Shown piece after piece: positions 44,148 to 52,214 of a stretch of DNA of 64,000 nt (positions within the stretch are counted from its first letter, which is position 1; every line of letters starts with the position of its first letter). A model generated the notes under the pieces. It was given only the letters and a program-made list of their open reading frames with translations. It did not search any database and was not told the origin of the DNA. The position numbers and the translations under genes were made by a program. Origin of the DNA: Hymenobacter oligotrophus (lineage in GTDB: Bacteria; Bacteroidota; Bacteroidia; Cytophagales; Hymenobacteraceae); the NCBI RefSeq assembly GCF_003574965.1, contig NZ_CP032317.1, positions 3,410,001 through 3,474,000 on the forward strand, written 5' to 3'.

Positions 44148-44194
44148 ACGAGCGGGGAGCATAACATAATAAGTGTGCTCCCCGCTCGTTTTTT
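44148..44194 (+). terminator. Intrinsic terminator after hemD
   Basis: ACGAGCGGGGAGCA (44148-44161) pairs with TGCTCCCCGCTCGT (44176-44189), followed by TTTTTT. It separates hemD from the T9SS operon. Confidence 0.9.
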
Positions 44195-44294
44195 CGGGGC
44201 ATTTGGGCAAGGTTGTATTTTCAATACATTTGAAAGTACATACCTTATTTTCGCCATCTGCCGTAGCCACGCATACTTACAGCAGCAGTCTTTT

Positions 44295-45305
44295 ATGAAG
44301 AGAAATCTACTTGCTACGCTTGTGCTGTCGGCTGTAGCTGGCTCTGCTGTAGCACAGCAGCAGCCGCAGTTTAGCCATTATCCTTTCAACGGGATGTACC
44401 TGAACCCAGCCTATGCCGGCATCAAGGGTCAGGGTGAATTCATTTCGATTTATCGATACCAGTACTTCAATTACAAAGCTACCCTCGACGAAGGCGGCGA
44501 GCCGAAAACGTTTATGCTGTCGGGCTCCTTGCCGGTGCGGGCCCTAGGTGGCGGCATTGGTTTCAATGCCTATCGGGACGAAATAGCCCAGTCCGATATT
44601 ACATCGTTTTCCCTTTCGTATTCAAAGCATTTCAAGATCGGAGACGAAGGCCTCCTAGGTGTCGGGCTTCAGGGTATATACAACAACTGGCGGCGGGGTG
44701 GGTACCGCGCTGTCGACGAGTTCGACCCGAGTATCCCCGACAACAGCTCCGACAACAAGTTCGATGCTGGCGCGGGCGTTTGGTACGAGTCGCCGCGTTG
44801 GTATGCCGGTTTCAGTGTTAATAATCTGCTGCGTTCGCAGTACCGCTTCCAAAGCGTACCGGATAGCCTAGGCAATAGCCAAGGCAAACAAGCCAGGGCA
44901 ACGGCCGAAAATCACGCGTATCTGAGCGTAGGTTATAACTTCGAGCTAACCGACGAGATTACCTTAACGCCGTCGGCCATTGGCAAACTGGTGTTGCCGG
45001 GGCGTTTTGGCGACAGCAAAAAGTTTTCACTCGATAACAACTCGTTCGAGGCAAACGTACGGGCCACCTACAACGACAAGTATTGGGGCGGGTTTGGCTA
45101 TCGTTACGGAGAATCTTTTATTGGCATGGTGGGCGGATCCATACTAAAAGATAACGCTCTTCGGATTGGTTATGCGTTTGATTTAATTGCATTTAATCAG
45201 GATGCTCGTGCATTCAGTTCGCACGAAATAATGATTTCTTACCGGCTGCCTAAGCCGGGCTTAGCGATCCGCCCAGCCATCCGTACGCCGCGGTACAGCT
45301 TCTAA
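44295..45305 (+). CDS. Type IX secretion system membrane protein PorP/SprF family
   Basis: A 336-residue outer-membrane protein with a signal peptide (VLSAVAGSAVAQ) and the family opening PQFSHYPFNGMYLNPAYAGI, then a beta-barrel pattern (GGGIGFNAYRDEIAQSDIT, YSKHFKIGDEGLLGVGLQG, ISYRLPKPG). PorP/SprF proteins are partners for T9SS export and gliding adhesins. It lies just upstream of gldKLMN in the usual order. The frame is open to 44175, but the start at 44295 gives the signal peptide. Confidence 0.92.
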   Translation: MKRNLLATLVLSAVAGSAVAQQQPQFSHYPFNGMYLNPAYAGIKGQGEFISIYRYQYFNYKATLDEGGEPKTFMLSGSLPVRALGGGIGFNAYRDEIAQSDITSFSLSYSKHFKIGDEGLLGVGLQGIYNNWRRGGYRAVDEFDPSIPDNSSDNKFDAGAGVWYESPRWYAGFSVNNLLRSQYRFQSVPDSLGNSQGKQARATAENHAYLSVGYNFELTDEITLTPSAIGKLVLPGRFGDSKKFSLDNNSFEANVRATYNDKYWGGFGYRYGESFIGMVGGSILKDNALRIGYAFDLIAFNQDARAFSSHEIMISYRLPKPGLAIRPAIRTPRYSF

Positions 45306-45316
45306 TTGAAGGCTAA

Positions 45317-45349
45317 TTGATGGAACTATTGGTTCGTTAAGTACCTTTG
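45317..45349 (+). promoter_or_regulatory. Candidate Bacteroidota promoter for gldK-L-M-N
   Basis: TACCTTTG at 45342-45349 matches the -7 consensus TAnnTTTG; TTG at 45317 stands 22 bases upstream, near the expected -33 distance. It lies after the porP stop and about 190 bases before gldK. The long leader holds no clear structure. Confidence 0.45.
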
Positions 45350-45539
45350 CAAAGGTATTTTGACCCAAGTGTAATAACGCAAGGCACTCAGACGTTTAAC
45401 CAGCTGCCTAATCGGTTATGAAACAAACCGATGGCCTTTGGTTAAACGCTTGTTTGCGAAAAGCTTTGTCGCTAAATTTGCCAAGCGCAAAATTGTAATC
45501 TTTGGGTATCGCCGCCTGAACAGTCACTTTCACCCTCAC

Positions 45540-46556
45540 ATGAACAAGTTTCTTGGTTTGCCCCTCATTGCCTGCGTGGCCTTGATGCTGGGGGCTTGCA
45601 GCTTCGGCAAAGGCCCCACCGGCGACCTGGTGGGCGCTGAAGACCGTCCGGAATTTAACCCGCAGGAAGTGCCTTTTGGCATGGTGCCCTGCCCCGGCGG
45701 TACCTTCCACATGGGTCAAACCGACGAGGACATTGCTGCCTCGATGGTGAACATGAACAAGCAGGTGACCATCGCCGGCTTCTACATGGACGAGACGGAA
45801 ATCACCAACAACGAATACCGTCAGTTCATGAATGCTGTGATGCAAGACTCAATCGACGTGTTGGGCGAGCAGTACATCATGACGGAGCTTTATCCGGATA
45901 CCACTGTGTGGGTTCGTGACTTCACCTACCACATGGGCGACCCGCTGATGGAGTATTACTACAGCCACCCAGCGTTCGATGACTACCCCGTAGTGGGCGT
46001 CGACTGGTTTGCGGCTAAGTATTTCTGCAACTGGCGCACCAAGCACAAGAATGCCGCCGCTGCTGAAGAAGGCTTGGCTGGTGTTCCTGGCTTCCGCTTG
46101 CCTTCCGAAGCCGAGTGGGAATACGCTGCTCGCGGTGGCCGCGAACTAGCTACTTTCCCTTGGGGCGGTCCTTACCTGCGTAACTCGCGGGGCTGCATGC
46201 TGGCAAACTTTAAACCCGGCCGCGGCGACTACGCTTCCGATGGGTTTGCTTACACTTCACCCGTAGGCGCTTACTTCCCCAACGACTTCGGCCTGTACGA
46301 CATGGCCGGCAACGTTTCGGAGTGGTGCGACGACGCCTACATGGAATCTTCGATGCCGGTGGTTTGGGACATGAACCCCACTAACCCCGACGACAACGAG
46401 CCGCGCAAAGTAGTACGTGGTGGTTCTTGGAAAGACATTGCTTACTTCCTCGAAACCGGCACGCGCAACTTCGAATATCAAGATTCGGCTCGCTCTTACA
46501 TCGGCTTCCGCTGCGCGCTGATTCAAATTGGTATGGGCACTAATAACAGCCTTTAA
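45540..46556 (+). CDS. gldK: Gliding motility / T9SS lipoprotein GldK (PorK)
   Basis: A 338-residue lipoprotein with lipobox MLGAC (Cys20) and a formylglycine-generating-enzyme-like (SUMF1) domain: GMVPCPGGTFHMGQTDEDI, MDETEITNNEYRQFM, GFRLPSEAEWEYAARGG, YDMAGNVSEWCDDAY and VVRGGSWKDIAYFLETG. GldK forms the periplasmic ring of the T9SS together with GldN under the outer membrane. The start at 45540 begins MNKFLGLPLIACVALML; an upstream in-frame TTG is unlikely. Confidence 0.95.
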   Translation: MNKFLGLPLIACVALMLGACSFGKGPTGDLVGAEDRPEFNPQEVPFGMVPCPGGTFHMGQTDEDIAASMVNMNKQVTIAGFYMDETEITNNEYRQFMNAVMQDSIDVLGEQYIMTELYPDTTVWVRDFTYHMGDPLMEYYYSHPAFDDYPVVGVDWFAAKYFCNWRTKHKNAAAAEEGLAGVPGFRLPSEAEWEYAARGGRELATFPWGGPYLRNSRGCMLANFKPGRGDYASDGFAYTSPVGAYFPNDFGLYDMAGNVSEWCDDAYMESSMPVVWDMNPTNPDDNEPRKVVRGGSWKDIAYFLETGTRNFEYQDSARSYIGFRCALIQIGMGTNNSL

Positions 46557-46608
46557 TCCACGTTTCGCTTTTTCTCGCTCACACCAACTTCTTTACTTCT
46601 AATTAACA

Positions 46609-47415
46609 ATGGCACAAAAGGGAAATTTTCTGTATGACACGGTCATGCCGAAAGTGTATGGCATCGGTGCGGCGGTGGTTATCGTCGGTGCACTGTTCAA
46701 AATTCAGCACTGGAAAGGTGCCGATGTCATGCTGATCGTGGGTTTGGGTGTTGAGGCGTTGATCTTCCTGCTGAGTGCTTTCCAACCCCAGCACAAAGAC
46801 CCCGATTGGTCGCTGGTATACCCCCAGTTGGCTGAAGGTTACGACCCCTCTACCGGCGACCCATCGTTCGGCGCTACCAACAACTCGGGTACCGGCCTGA
46901 CCCGCAAGCTCGACGACATGCTGAAGGACGCTAACGTGACTCCGGATGCTATCAAGTCGTTGGGTGAAGGCCTGAACCGCCTCAGCACTACTACTACGCA
47001 GCTGTCGACCCTAGGCGACGCTACCAACGCTACCGACGAGTACACCCAGCGTGTGCGTGCTGCCGCTCAGTCGCTTGACAACATTAACGTAGCATACAAG
47101 CAAACTGCCGAAGCTATGTCGGCTATGTCGAATGCTACTGCCGATGCTAAAGAGTATCACCTGCAAGTTCAGAACGTAACCAAGAACCTAGGTGCGCTGA
47201 ACGCTGTGTACGAAATGGAACTGCAGGATGCCAACACGCACCTGAAGTCGATGAACAAGTTCTACGGTACGCTCAGCCAAGCCATGGAAAACCTGGTTAG
47301 CGCTGGCAAAGACACCGAGCAATTCAAAGACGAGGTTGCCAAACTGACGGTTAACCTGAACTCGCTCAACCGCGTGTACGGCAACATGTTGAACGCCATG
47401 CGTGCTACCAGCTAA
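46609..47415 (+). CDS. gldL: Gliding motility / T9SS motor protein GldL (PorL)
   Basis: A 268-residue inner-membrane protein. Two helices, about 16-32 and 40-58, with the essential Glu49 in LIVGLGVEALIFLLSAF (the ion-path Glu of the GldL motor) and a His/Trp-containing turn (KIQHWKGADVM). The rest is a long cytoplasmic helical region with repeated coiled-coil segments (LTRKLDDMLKDANVTPDAIK, ENLVSAGKDTEQFKDEVAKL). It forms with GldM a proton-driven 5:2 rotary motor that powers secretion and gliding. Confidence 0.97.
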   Translation: MAQKGNFLYDTVMPKVYGIGAAVVIVGALFKIQHWKGADVMLIVGLGVEALIFLLSAFQPQHKDPDWSLVYPQLAEGYDPSTGDPSFGATNNSGTGLTRKLDDMLKDANVTPDAIKSLGEGLNRLSTTTTQLSTLGDATNATDEYTQRVRAAAQSLDNINVAYKQTAEAMSAMSNATADAKEYHLQVQNVTKNLGALNAVYEMELQDANTHLKSMNKFYGTLSQAMENLVSAGKDTEQFKDEVAKLTVNLNSLNRVYGNMLNAMRATS

Positions 47416-47480
47416 TTGCTGAGGCTAGCTAACGCAGGTTATCAATACACCCACGACTTCTTTATTAGGATTCAATAACA

Positions 47481-49064
47481 ATGGCGGGAGGTAAAGAAAC
47501 ACCGCGGCAAAAGATGATTGGCATGATGTACTTGGTACTGACTGCCCTTCTTGCGCTGCAAGTAAACTCCGCAATTCTGCTCAAGTTTAAGTTCCTCGAC
47601 GACAGCCTTTCCAACATCAACGAAAAGGTGTCGAAGTCAAACGACTTTGCTGTAAAAGGCATTCAGGCTCAGGTTGAGAAGAACCGCAACCAAGCCAAGG
47701 ACTTGGTGGTGTTGAAGCAAAGCCAGGAAATTCGGGAGCGTACCAAGCAGACGATTACGTACCTGCGCGAGGTTCGTGATAAGCTGGTAACGGCCACCGA
47801 AAACACCAAAGGCAAATCGGAGTACAAGAACATGAGTGCCGAAGACAAGGTGGCCATCACCATGCTCGGCGGTTCTCGCAACGGCGAGGCGTACAAGATG
47901 AAAGACGAGCTGAATAAGTTTTCGTCTTACATCAAGCAGTTCGTACCAGGCGTTTCGCCGCTTGCTATGGACGCTAAAGAGGACCCAGGTGTTATCGACC
48001 CGGAGCAGAAGAACAAAAACTTCGCTGAGCTCAACTTCGAAAACACCCCGTTGGTAGCAGCACTGGCCGTGCTTTCGCAAAAAGAGGCTGAAGTGCTCAA
48101 GTATGAGTCGGACGCTTTGAGCGAACTTGCTAAGCGAGTAGGTGCTGAAACGATCGTATTCGACAAAATTGGTGCTTTCGCTAGCGCCGAGTCGAACACG
48201 GTAGCTGCCGGTACCAAGTACAAAGCCGAACTGTTCCTGACGGCCTCCGCTTCGGGTATGCGCCCCTCGATGACCCTGAATGGTTCGCCGCTGCAGGTTG
48301 GTCCCGATGGCAAAGGCAAAATCGAATTCACCGCCACTCCTGGTGCGTTCGATGCTTCGGGCAACGCCAAGAAAACCTGGACGGGTACGATCCGCATCCG
48401 CAATAACGGCCGCGATACCACGTTCAAAGTAAGCGTGCCTTACACCGTTACGAAGCCCGTAATGCAAATTCAGTCGGCTTCGGTGCAGGCGCTGTACTTT
48501 AAGTGCGGCAACAAGCTGAGCGTACAAGTACCGGCTCTTGGTCCGCAGTACAAGCCTGGCTTCTCGGCTTCGGGTGCTCAGGTTATCCAGGGCGACAAAG
48601 TTGGCGACGTTACGCTTGTGCCTAACTCGGCTGAAGTTACCCTGAACGTAAGCAGCGGCGGCAACGCTATCGGCTCGCAAACCTTCAAAGTTCGCCCGAT
48701 CCCTAAGCCCGACATCAAATGCGTAGTAGGCGGCCGCGAGGCCAACGAAAAGCAGGGTACCCCGATTACGGCTGTGCGTAACATGAGCCTGCGTGCCATT
48801 CCGGATCAAGGTTTTGCCTCGTTCTTGCCCGAAGATGCTCGCTACCGTGTAACGCGCTACGAAGTAACGCTGGTACGTGGCAAGCGCCCGGCCATGCCTA
48901 CTATCAACGTAAACGGCCCCGATGTTGATTTGAGCAGCGTAGTTAACTCGGCCCGTGAAGGCGACCGTCTGTTCATCGAAGTAAAAGAAGTTCGTCGTAT
49001 GAACTTCCGCGGTGAGCAAGAAGAGGTGCGCATGAGCAAGCAGTTTAACGTGCCGCTGATCTAG
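47481..49064 (+). CDS. gldM: Gliding motility / T9SS motor protein GldM (PorM)
   Basis: A 527-residue protein: short cytoplasmic start with Arg9 (MAGGKETPRQKMIGMM), a single helix (MMYLVLTALLALQVNSAIL) and a long periplasmic part of four Ig-like domains (DKIGAFASAESNTVAAGTK, VQALYFKCGNKLSVQVPAL, IKCVVGGREANEKQGTPITA). It couples inner-membrane GldL rotation to the GldKN ring. Length and the Arg9 position match known GldM proteins. 65 bases after gldL, in the same operon. Confidence 0.97.
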   Translation: MAGGKETPRQKMIGMMYLVLTALLALQVNSAILLKFKFLDDSLSNINEKVSKSNDFAVKGIQAQVEKNRNQAKDLVVLKQSQEIRERTKQTITYLREVRDKLVTATENTKGKSEYKNMSAEDKVAITMLGGSRNGEAYKMKDELNKFSSYIKQFVPGVSPLAMDAKEDPGVIDPEQKNKNFAELNFENTPLVAALAVLSQKEAEVLKYESDALSELAKRVGAETIVFDKIGAFASAESNTVAAGTKYKAELFLTASASGMRPSMTLNGSPLQVGPDGKGKIEFTATPGAFDASGNAKKTWTGTIRIRNNGRDTTFKVSVPYTVTKPVMQIQSASVQALYFKCGNKLSVQVPALGPQYKPGFSASGAQVIQGDKVGDVTLVPNSAEVTLNVSSGGNAIGSQTFKVRPIPKPDIKCVVGGREANEKQGTPITAVRNMSLRAIPDQGFASFLPEDARYRVTRYEVTLVRGKRPAMPTINVNGPDVDLSSVVNSAREGDRLFIEVKEVRRMNFRGEQEEVRMSKQFNVPLI

Positions 49065-49110
49065 TACTAAGTAGTTGAACCAACTGCCTGGCCTTTTGCC
49101 TTTCCCTCAC

Positions 49111-50091
49111 ATGAATAAGTTCTTATCCTTCGCCGCTATGGCGGCCAGCCTATCGCTGTCGGTTTCGGCGTCGGCCCAAGAGCAAGCAACTACGGCCAGC
49201 AGCAACGGCTCGTATCGGCCCATTCCTAACTCGGACATCATGTTCCGCAAAACCGTGTGGCGTGCCATCGACCTGCGGGAAAAGCAGAACAAGCCGATGT
49301 TCTCCGAGGGCAAAGAAATCAGCCGTGTGATTCTGGAAGCAGTTCAGCGTGGTGAGCTGCAAGCCTACCGCAACGACTCGCTTACTACTACTTTCACTCC
49401 GACGGAAGTTTCCGGTAACTTTTCTTACGCTGAGGCTACCAACGAGCTGAGCGCCGAGGAGAAAGCAGCTGGTTTCACGCAGGAGGATAGTGGCTTTGGC
49501 GGTAGCGATGATGGTTGGGGTGCTCCTGCTAAAAAGTCGTCGGCTGCCAAAACGCAGCCGAAGCGCGACAAGAATGGCAAGATCATGAAAGACAAAAACG
49601 GGAAAACCATCATGGAGAAGGTCCCCGCTACGTCTACTGCTGCTGCCAAGCCGGCCGGTCCTCCGAGCTACAACTACCGCTTCAAAGACATCTACCAGAT
49701 GGAATTGAAGGAGGACATGATCTTCGACAAGAAGCGTTCGAGAATGTACCACGACATCAAGTCCATCACGCTGCTGGTGCCGGCTACGCTGGGCTCCAAC
49801 ACGTCGGGCATTGAAAAGCCGATCGGTACCTTCAAGTATTCGGATCTGGTTCGTGTGTTCCGCGCTAATCCCGACAAAGCCATTTGGTTCAACCCCCAGA
49901 ACGACGCACAGCACAAGAACTTGGCTGACGCTTTCGAACTGTGGCTGTTCAACTCGTACATCGTAAAAGTGTCGAACCCGAGCGACTCGCGTCTCGACGA
50001 AATCTACGGTGGTCAGCAGCAAGGCATTTTGGCTGCTTCGCAAGCCGCCGCCGACCTGATCGAGTATGAGTACAGCCTGTGGAGCTTCTAA
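49111..50091 (+). CDS. gldN: Gliding motility / T9SS protein GldN (PorN)
   Basis: A 326-residue exported protein with signal peptide (SLSVSASAQ). Family blocks RPIPNSDIMFRKTVWRAIDL and YRFKDIYQMELKEDMIFDKK, KAIWFNPQNDAQHKNLADAF and ESIYG-like DEIYGGQQQGIL are present. A low-complexity, Gly/Asp then Lys-rich insert lies at about residues 123-186, with an internal duplication (KRDKNGKIMK / DKNGKTIMEK). GldN binds GldK to form the T9SS ring. Last gene of the operon, followed by a strong terminator. Confidence 0.95.
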   Translation: MNKFLSFAAMAASLSLSVSASAQEQATTASSNGSYRPIPNSDIMFRKTVWRAIDLREKQNKPMFSEGKEISRVILEAVQRGELQAYRNDSLTTTFTPTEVSGNFSYAEATNELSAEEKAAGFTQEDSGFGGSDDGWGAPAKKSSAAKTQPKRDKNGKIMKDKNGKTIMEKVPATSTAAAKPAGPPSYNYRFKDIYQMELKEDMIFDKKRSRMYHDIKSITLLVPATLGSNTSGIEKPIGTFKYSDLVRVFRANPDKAIWFNPQNDAQHKNLADAFELWLFNSYIVKVSNPSDSRLDEIYGGQQQGILAASQAAADLIEYEYSLWSF

Positions 50092-50100
50092 GTCTACTAG

Positions 50101-50151
50101 GCCCAAACAAAAAAGGCCCCTGCTAACTGCAGGGGCCTTTTTTGTTTGGGC
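50101..50151. terminator. Bidirectional terminator between gldN and uvrC
   Basis: GCCCAAACAAAAAAGGCCCC and its exact reverse complement (ending TTTGTTTGGGC) with a short TAACT loop. The A and T runs make it work for convergent gldN and uvrC. Confidence 0.92.
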
Positions 50152-50197
50152 CTAGGTGGTTGTAAATGTTGGGCTATTCAGGATCAGAAAACTATAG

Positions 50198-52021
50198 CTA
50201 TTCTGCGGAGCGGGCAGGCACGTCCTGCTGGGCGAAGTAGTCGAGCAGCACCTTGGCTTTGGCCTTGCCGATTTCACTTACCAACTCGGATTCGCTCAGT
50301 TCCTTTATCTTCTTTACCGATTTAAACTTGTTCAGGAGCTTATCAGCCGTAACCGGACCTAGGCCCTTCACGTCGGTGAGTTCGGTCTTTAGCGTGGCTG
50401 CATCGCGCCGCGAACGGTGAAACGTGATGCCGAAACGGTGGGCTTCGTCGCGCATGCGCTGAATGAGGCGCAGCGTCTCGCTTTTCTTGTCGATGTAGAG
50501 CGGCAAAGGGTCGTTGGGTACGTAAATTTCCTCCAAGCGCTTGGCAATGCCAATGATGGGAATTTGCCCCCACAGCCCTAAGTCCTTTAGGGCCTTTACG
50601 CCCATGCCCAGCTGGCCTTTGCCGCCGTCGACCACGATGAGTTGGGGCAAGCTGGCGCCTTCGTCGAGCAGGCGGCGGTAGCGGCGCGTCACGATTTCGT
50701 ACATCGAGTCGAAGTCGTTGGGGCCCACCACCGTTTTGATGTGGAAATGGCGGTAATCCTTTTTGCTGGGCTTGGCGTTGCGGAAACACACCATGGCCGC
50801 CACTGGGTTGTCGCCCTGAAAGTTGGAGTTGTCGAAGCACTCGATGTGGCGCGGCAAGTCCTTCAGGCGCAAATCCTTTTTGGCTTGCTCCATAATGCGC
50901 ACCTCGTTAACGTCCTTCGATTTCTCGTTCATCGACTCTTTCTCTTTGCGGAGGTAGAGCACGTTTTTAATCGAGAGATTCAGCAGCTTACGCTTGTCGC
51001 CGATTTCGGGCACGGCCACTTTTACGCCAGGTAAGGGTAAGGGCGGCAGCTCCACGTTCACCAATATCTCCTTCGATTCGCTCTCGAAGTCCTGCCGCAG
51101 CTGCATCACCATGGGGGCCAGGATTTCGGCGTCGGTTTCGTCGAGCTTCTTCTGCACTTCCAAACTTTGAGTTTGGGTAATTGAGCCGTTCATCACCTTC
51201 AGGTAATTAATGAAGGCCGATTTCTCGTTCGAGGCGATACTAAACACGTCGATGTTCGATAGCGACGGGTTAACGACCATTGATTTCGTCTGGAAGTCGT
51301 CGAGTTTGTCGAGCTTCAGCTTGTACTGGTGTGCCAGCTCGTACTGTTGGTCGGTGGCCGCTTCCATCATTCGCTCCTTAAAATAGCCCTTGGCCACGGT
51401 GAGGTTGCCCGACAGGATGTTGCGGATTTGCTGAATGTGCTGGTTGTAAATTTCTTCCTCAATCAGGTCCTGACACGGCCCTTTGCAGTTGCCAAGGTGG
51501 TACTCCAAGCACACCTTGTATTTGCCGGCGGCCACGTTTTCGGGCGAGAGGTTGTAGGTGCACGTGCGTAGCGGGTACAAAGCTCTGATGAGCTCCAGAA
51601 TAAGGTTCATGCCCGTTACGCTGGCGTAGGGGCCGTAGTAGCGCGAGCCGTCGTTGATTTTGTTACGCGTGGGCAGCACCCGCGGAAACCGCTCGTTGGT
51701 GATGCACAGGTACGGGTACGTTTTGCCATCCTTCAGCAGGATGTTGTACTTGGGCTGGTGCTGCTTGATGAGGTTGTTCTCCAGCAGAAACGCATCCGAT
51801 TCCGAATCGACGATGGTAAACTCGATGCGCTCGATGTTTTTGACGAGCTGCTGGGTTTTCTTGTTGTGGTCTTGCTTAGTGAAGTAGCTGCTCACGCGTT
51901 TGCGCAAGTCCACGGCTTTGCCGACGTAGATGATACGCCCTTCGGCATCAAAGTATTTGTAGATACCCGGCCGGTGCGGCAGGTGTCGGATTTGCTCTTG
52001 CAGGTGGGCTTGGGCAGCCAT
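50198..52021 (-). CDS. uvrC: Excinuclease ABC subunit C
   Basis: A 607-residue UvrC, the dual-incision nuclease of nucleotide excision repair. The N-terminal GIY-YIG nuclease (GIYKYFDAEGRIIYVGKAVD), a four-Cys/UVR-type middle (LEYHLGNCKGPCQDLIEEEI), the UVR/RNase-H-like nuclease with DGGKGQLGMG and the C-terminal helix-hairpin-helix pair (LTDVKGLGPVTADKLLNKF) are present. Length is normal. Monocistronic; shares the 50101-50151 terminator with gldN. Confidence 0.97.
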   Translation of the reverse strand: MAAQAHLQEQIRHLPHRPGIYKYFDAEGRIIYVGKAVDLRKRVSSYFTKQDHNKKTQQLVKNIERIEFTIVDSESDAFLLENNLIKQHQPKYNILLKDGKTYPYLCITNERFPRVLPTRNKINDGSRYYGPYASVTGMNLILELIRALYPLRTCTYNLSPENVAAGKYKVCLEYHLGNCKGPCQDLIEEEIYNQHIQQIRNILSGNLTVAKGYFKERMMEAATDQQYELAHQYKLKLDKLDDFQTKSMVVNPSLSNIDVFSIASNEKSAFINYLKVMNGSITQTQSLEVQKKLDETDAEILAPMVMQLRQDFESESKEILVNVELPPLPLPGVKVAVPEIGDKRKLLNLSIKNVLYLRKEKESMNEKSKDVNEVRIMEQAKKDLRLKDLPRHIECFDNSNFQGDNPVAAMVCFRNAKPSKKDYRHFHIKTVVGPNDFDSMYEIVTRRYRRLLDEGASLPQLIVVDGGKGQLGMGVKALKDLGLWGQIPIIGIAKRLEEIYVPNDPLPLYIDKKSETLRLIQRMRDEAHRFGITFHRSRRDAATLKTELTDVKGLGPVTADKLLNKFKSVKKIKELSESELVSEIGKAKAKVLLDYFAQQDVPARSAE

Positions 52022-52160
52022 AGAAAAGTAGTAGCAGAGGTAAGCAGGGTTTTAAACTACCAAAACATCAACGAGGTTGACAGAATTCACCTAGGTCGCG
52101 CGTCGGATGCCTTGGGCCAGGGGCAACGTAGGCAGGAGCCCTAGGTGGCCGCCGGCAACA

Positions 52161-52193
52161 AAACAGCCCCGCTTGCAGGGCAGGCGGGGCTGT
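52161..52193 (-). terminator. Terminator after the PBP gene
   Basis: CAGCCCCGC (52164-52172) pairs with GCGGGGCTG (52184-52192); on the minus strand a TTTTGTTG tract follows. It lies about 20 bases beyond the PBP stop codon. Confidence 0.8.
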
Positions 52194-52214
52194 AATGATA
52201 AAAAGTACGTGGGG

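Noticed and set aside
47637-49019. Minus-strand 460-codon frame opposite gldM
   Set aside because: Antisense shadow; gldM is a clear match with correct length, helix and Arg9.
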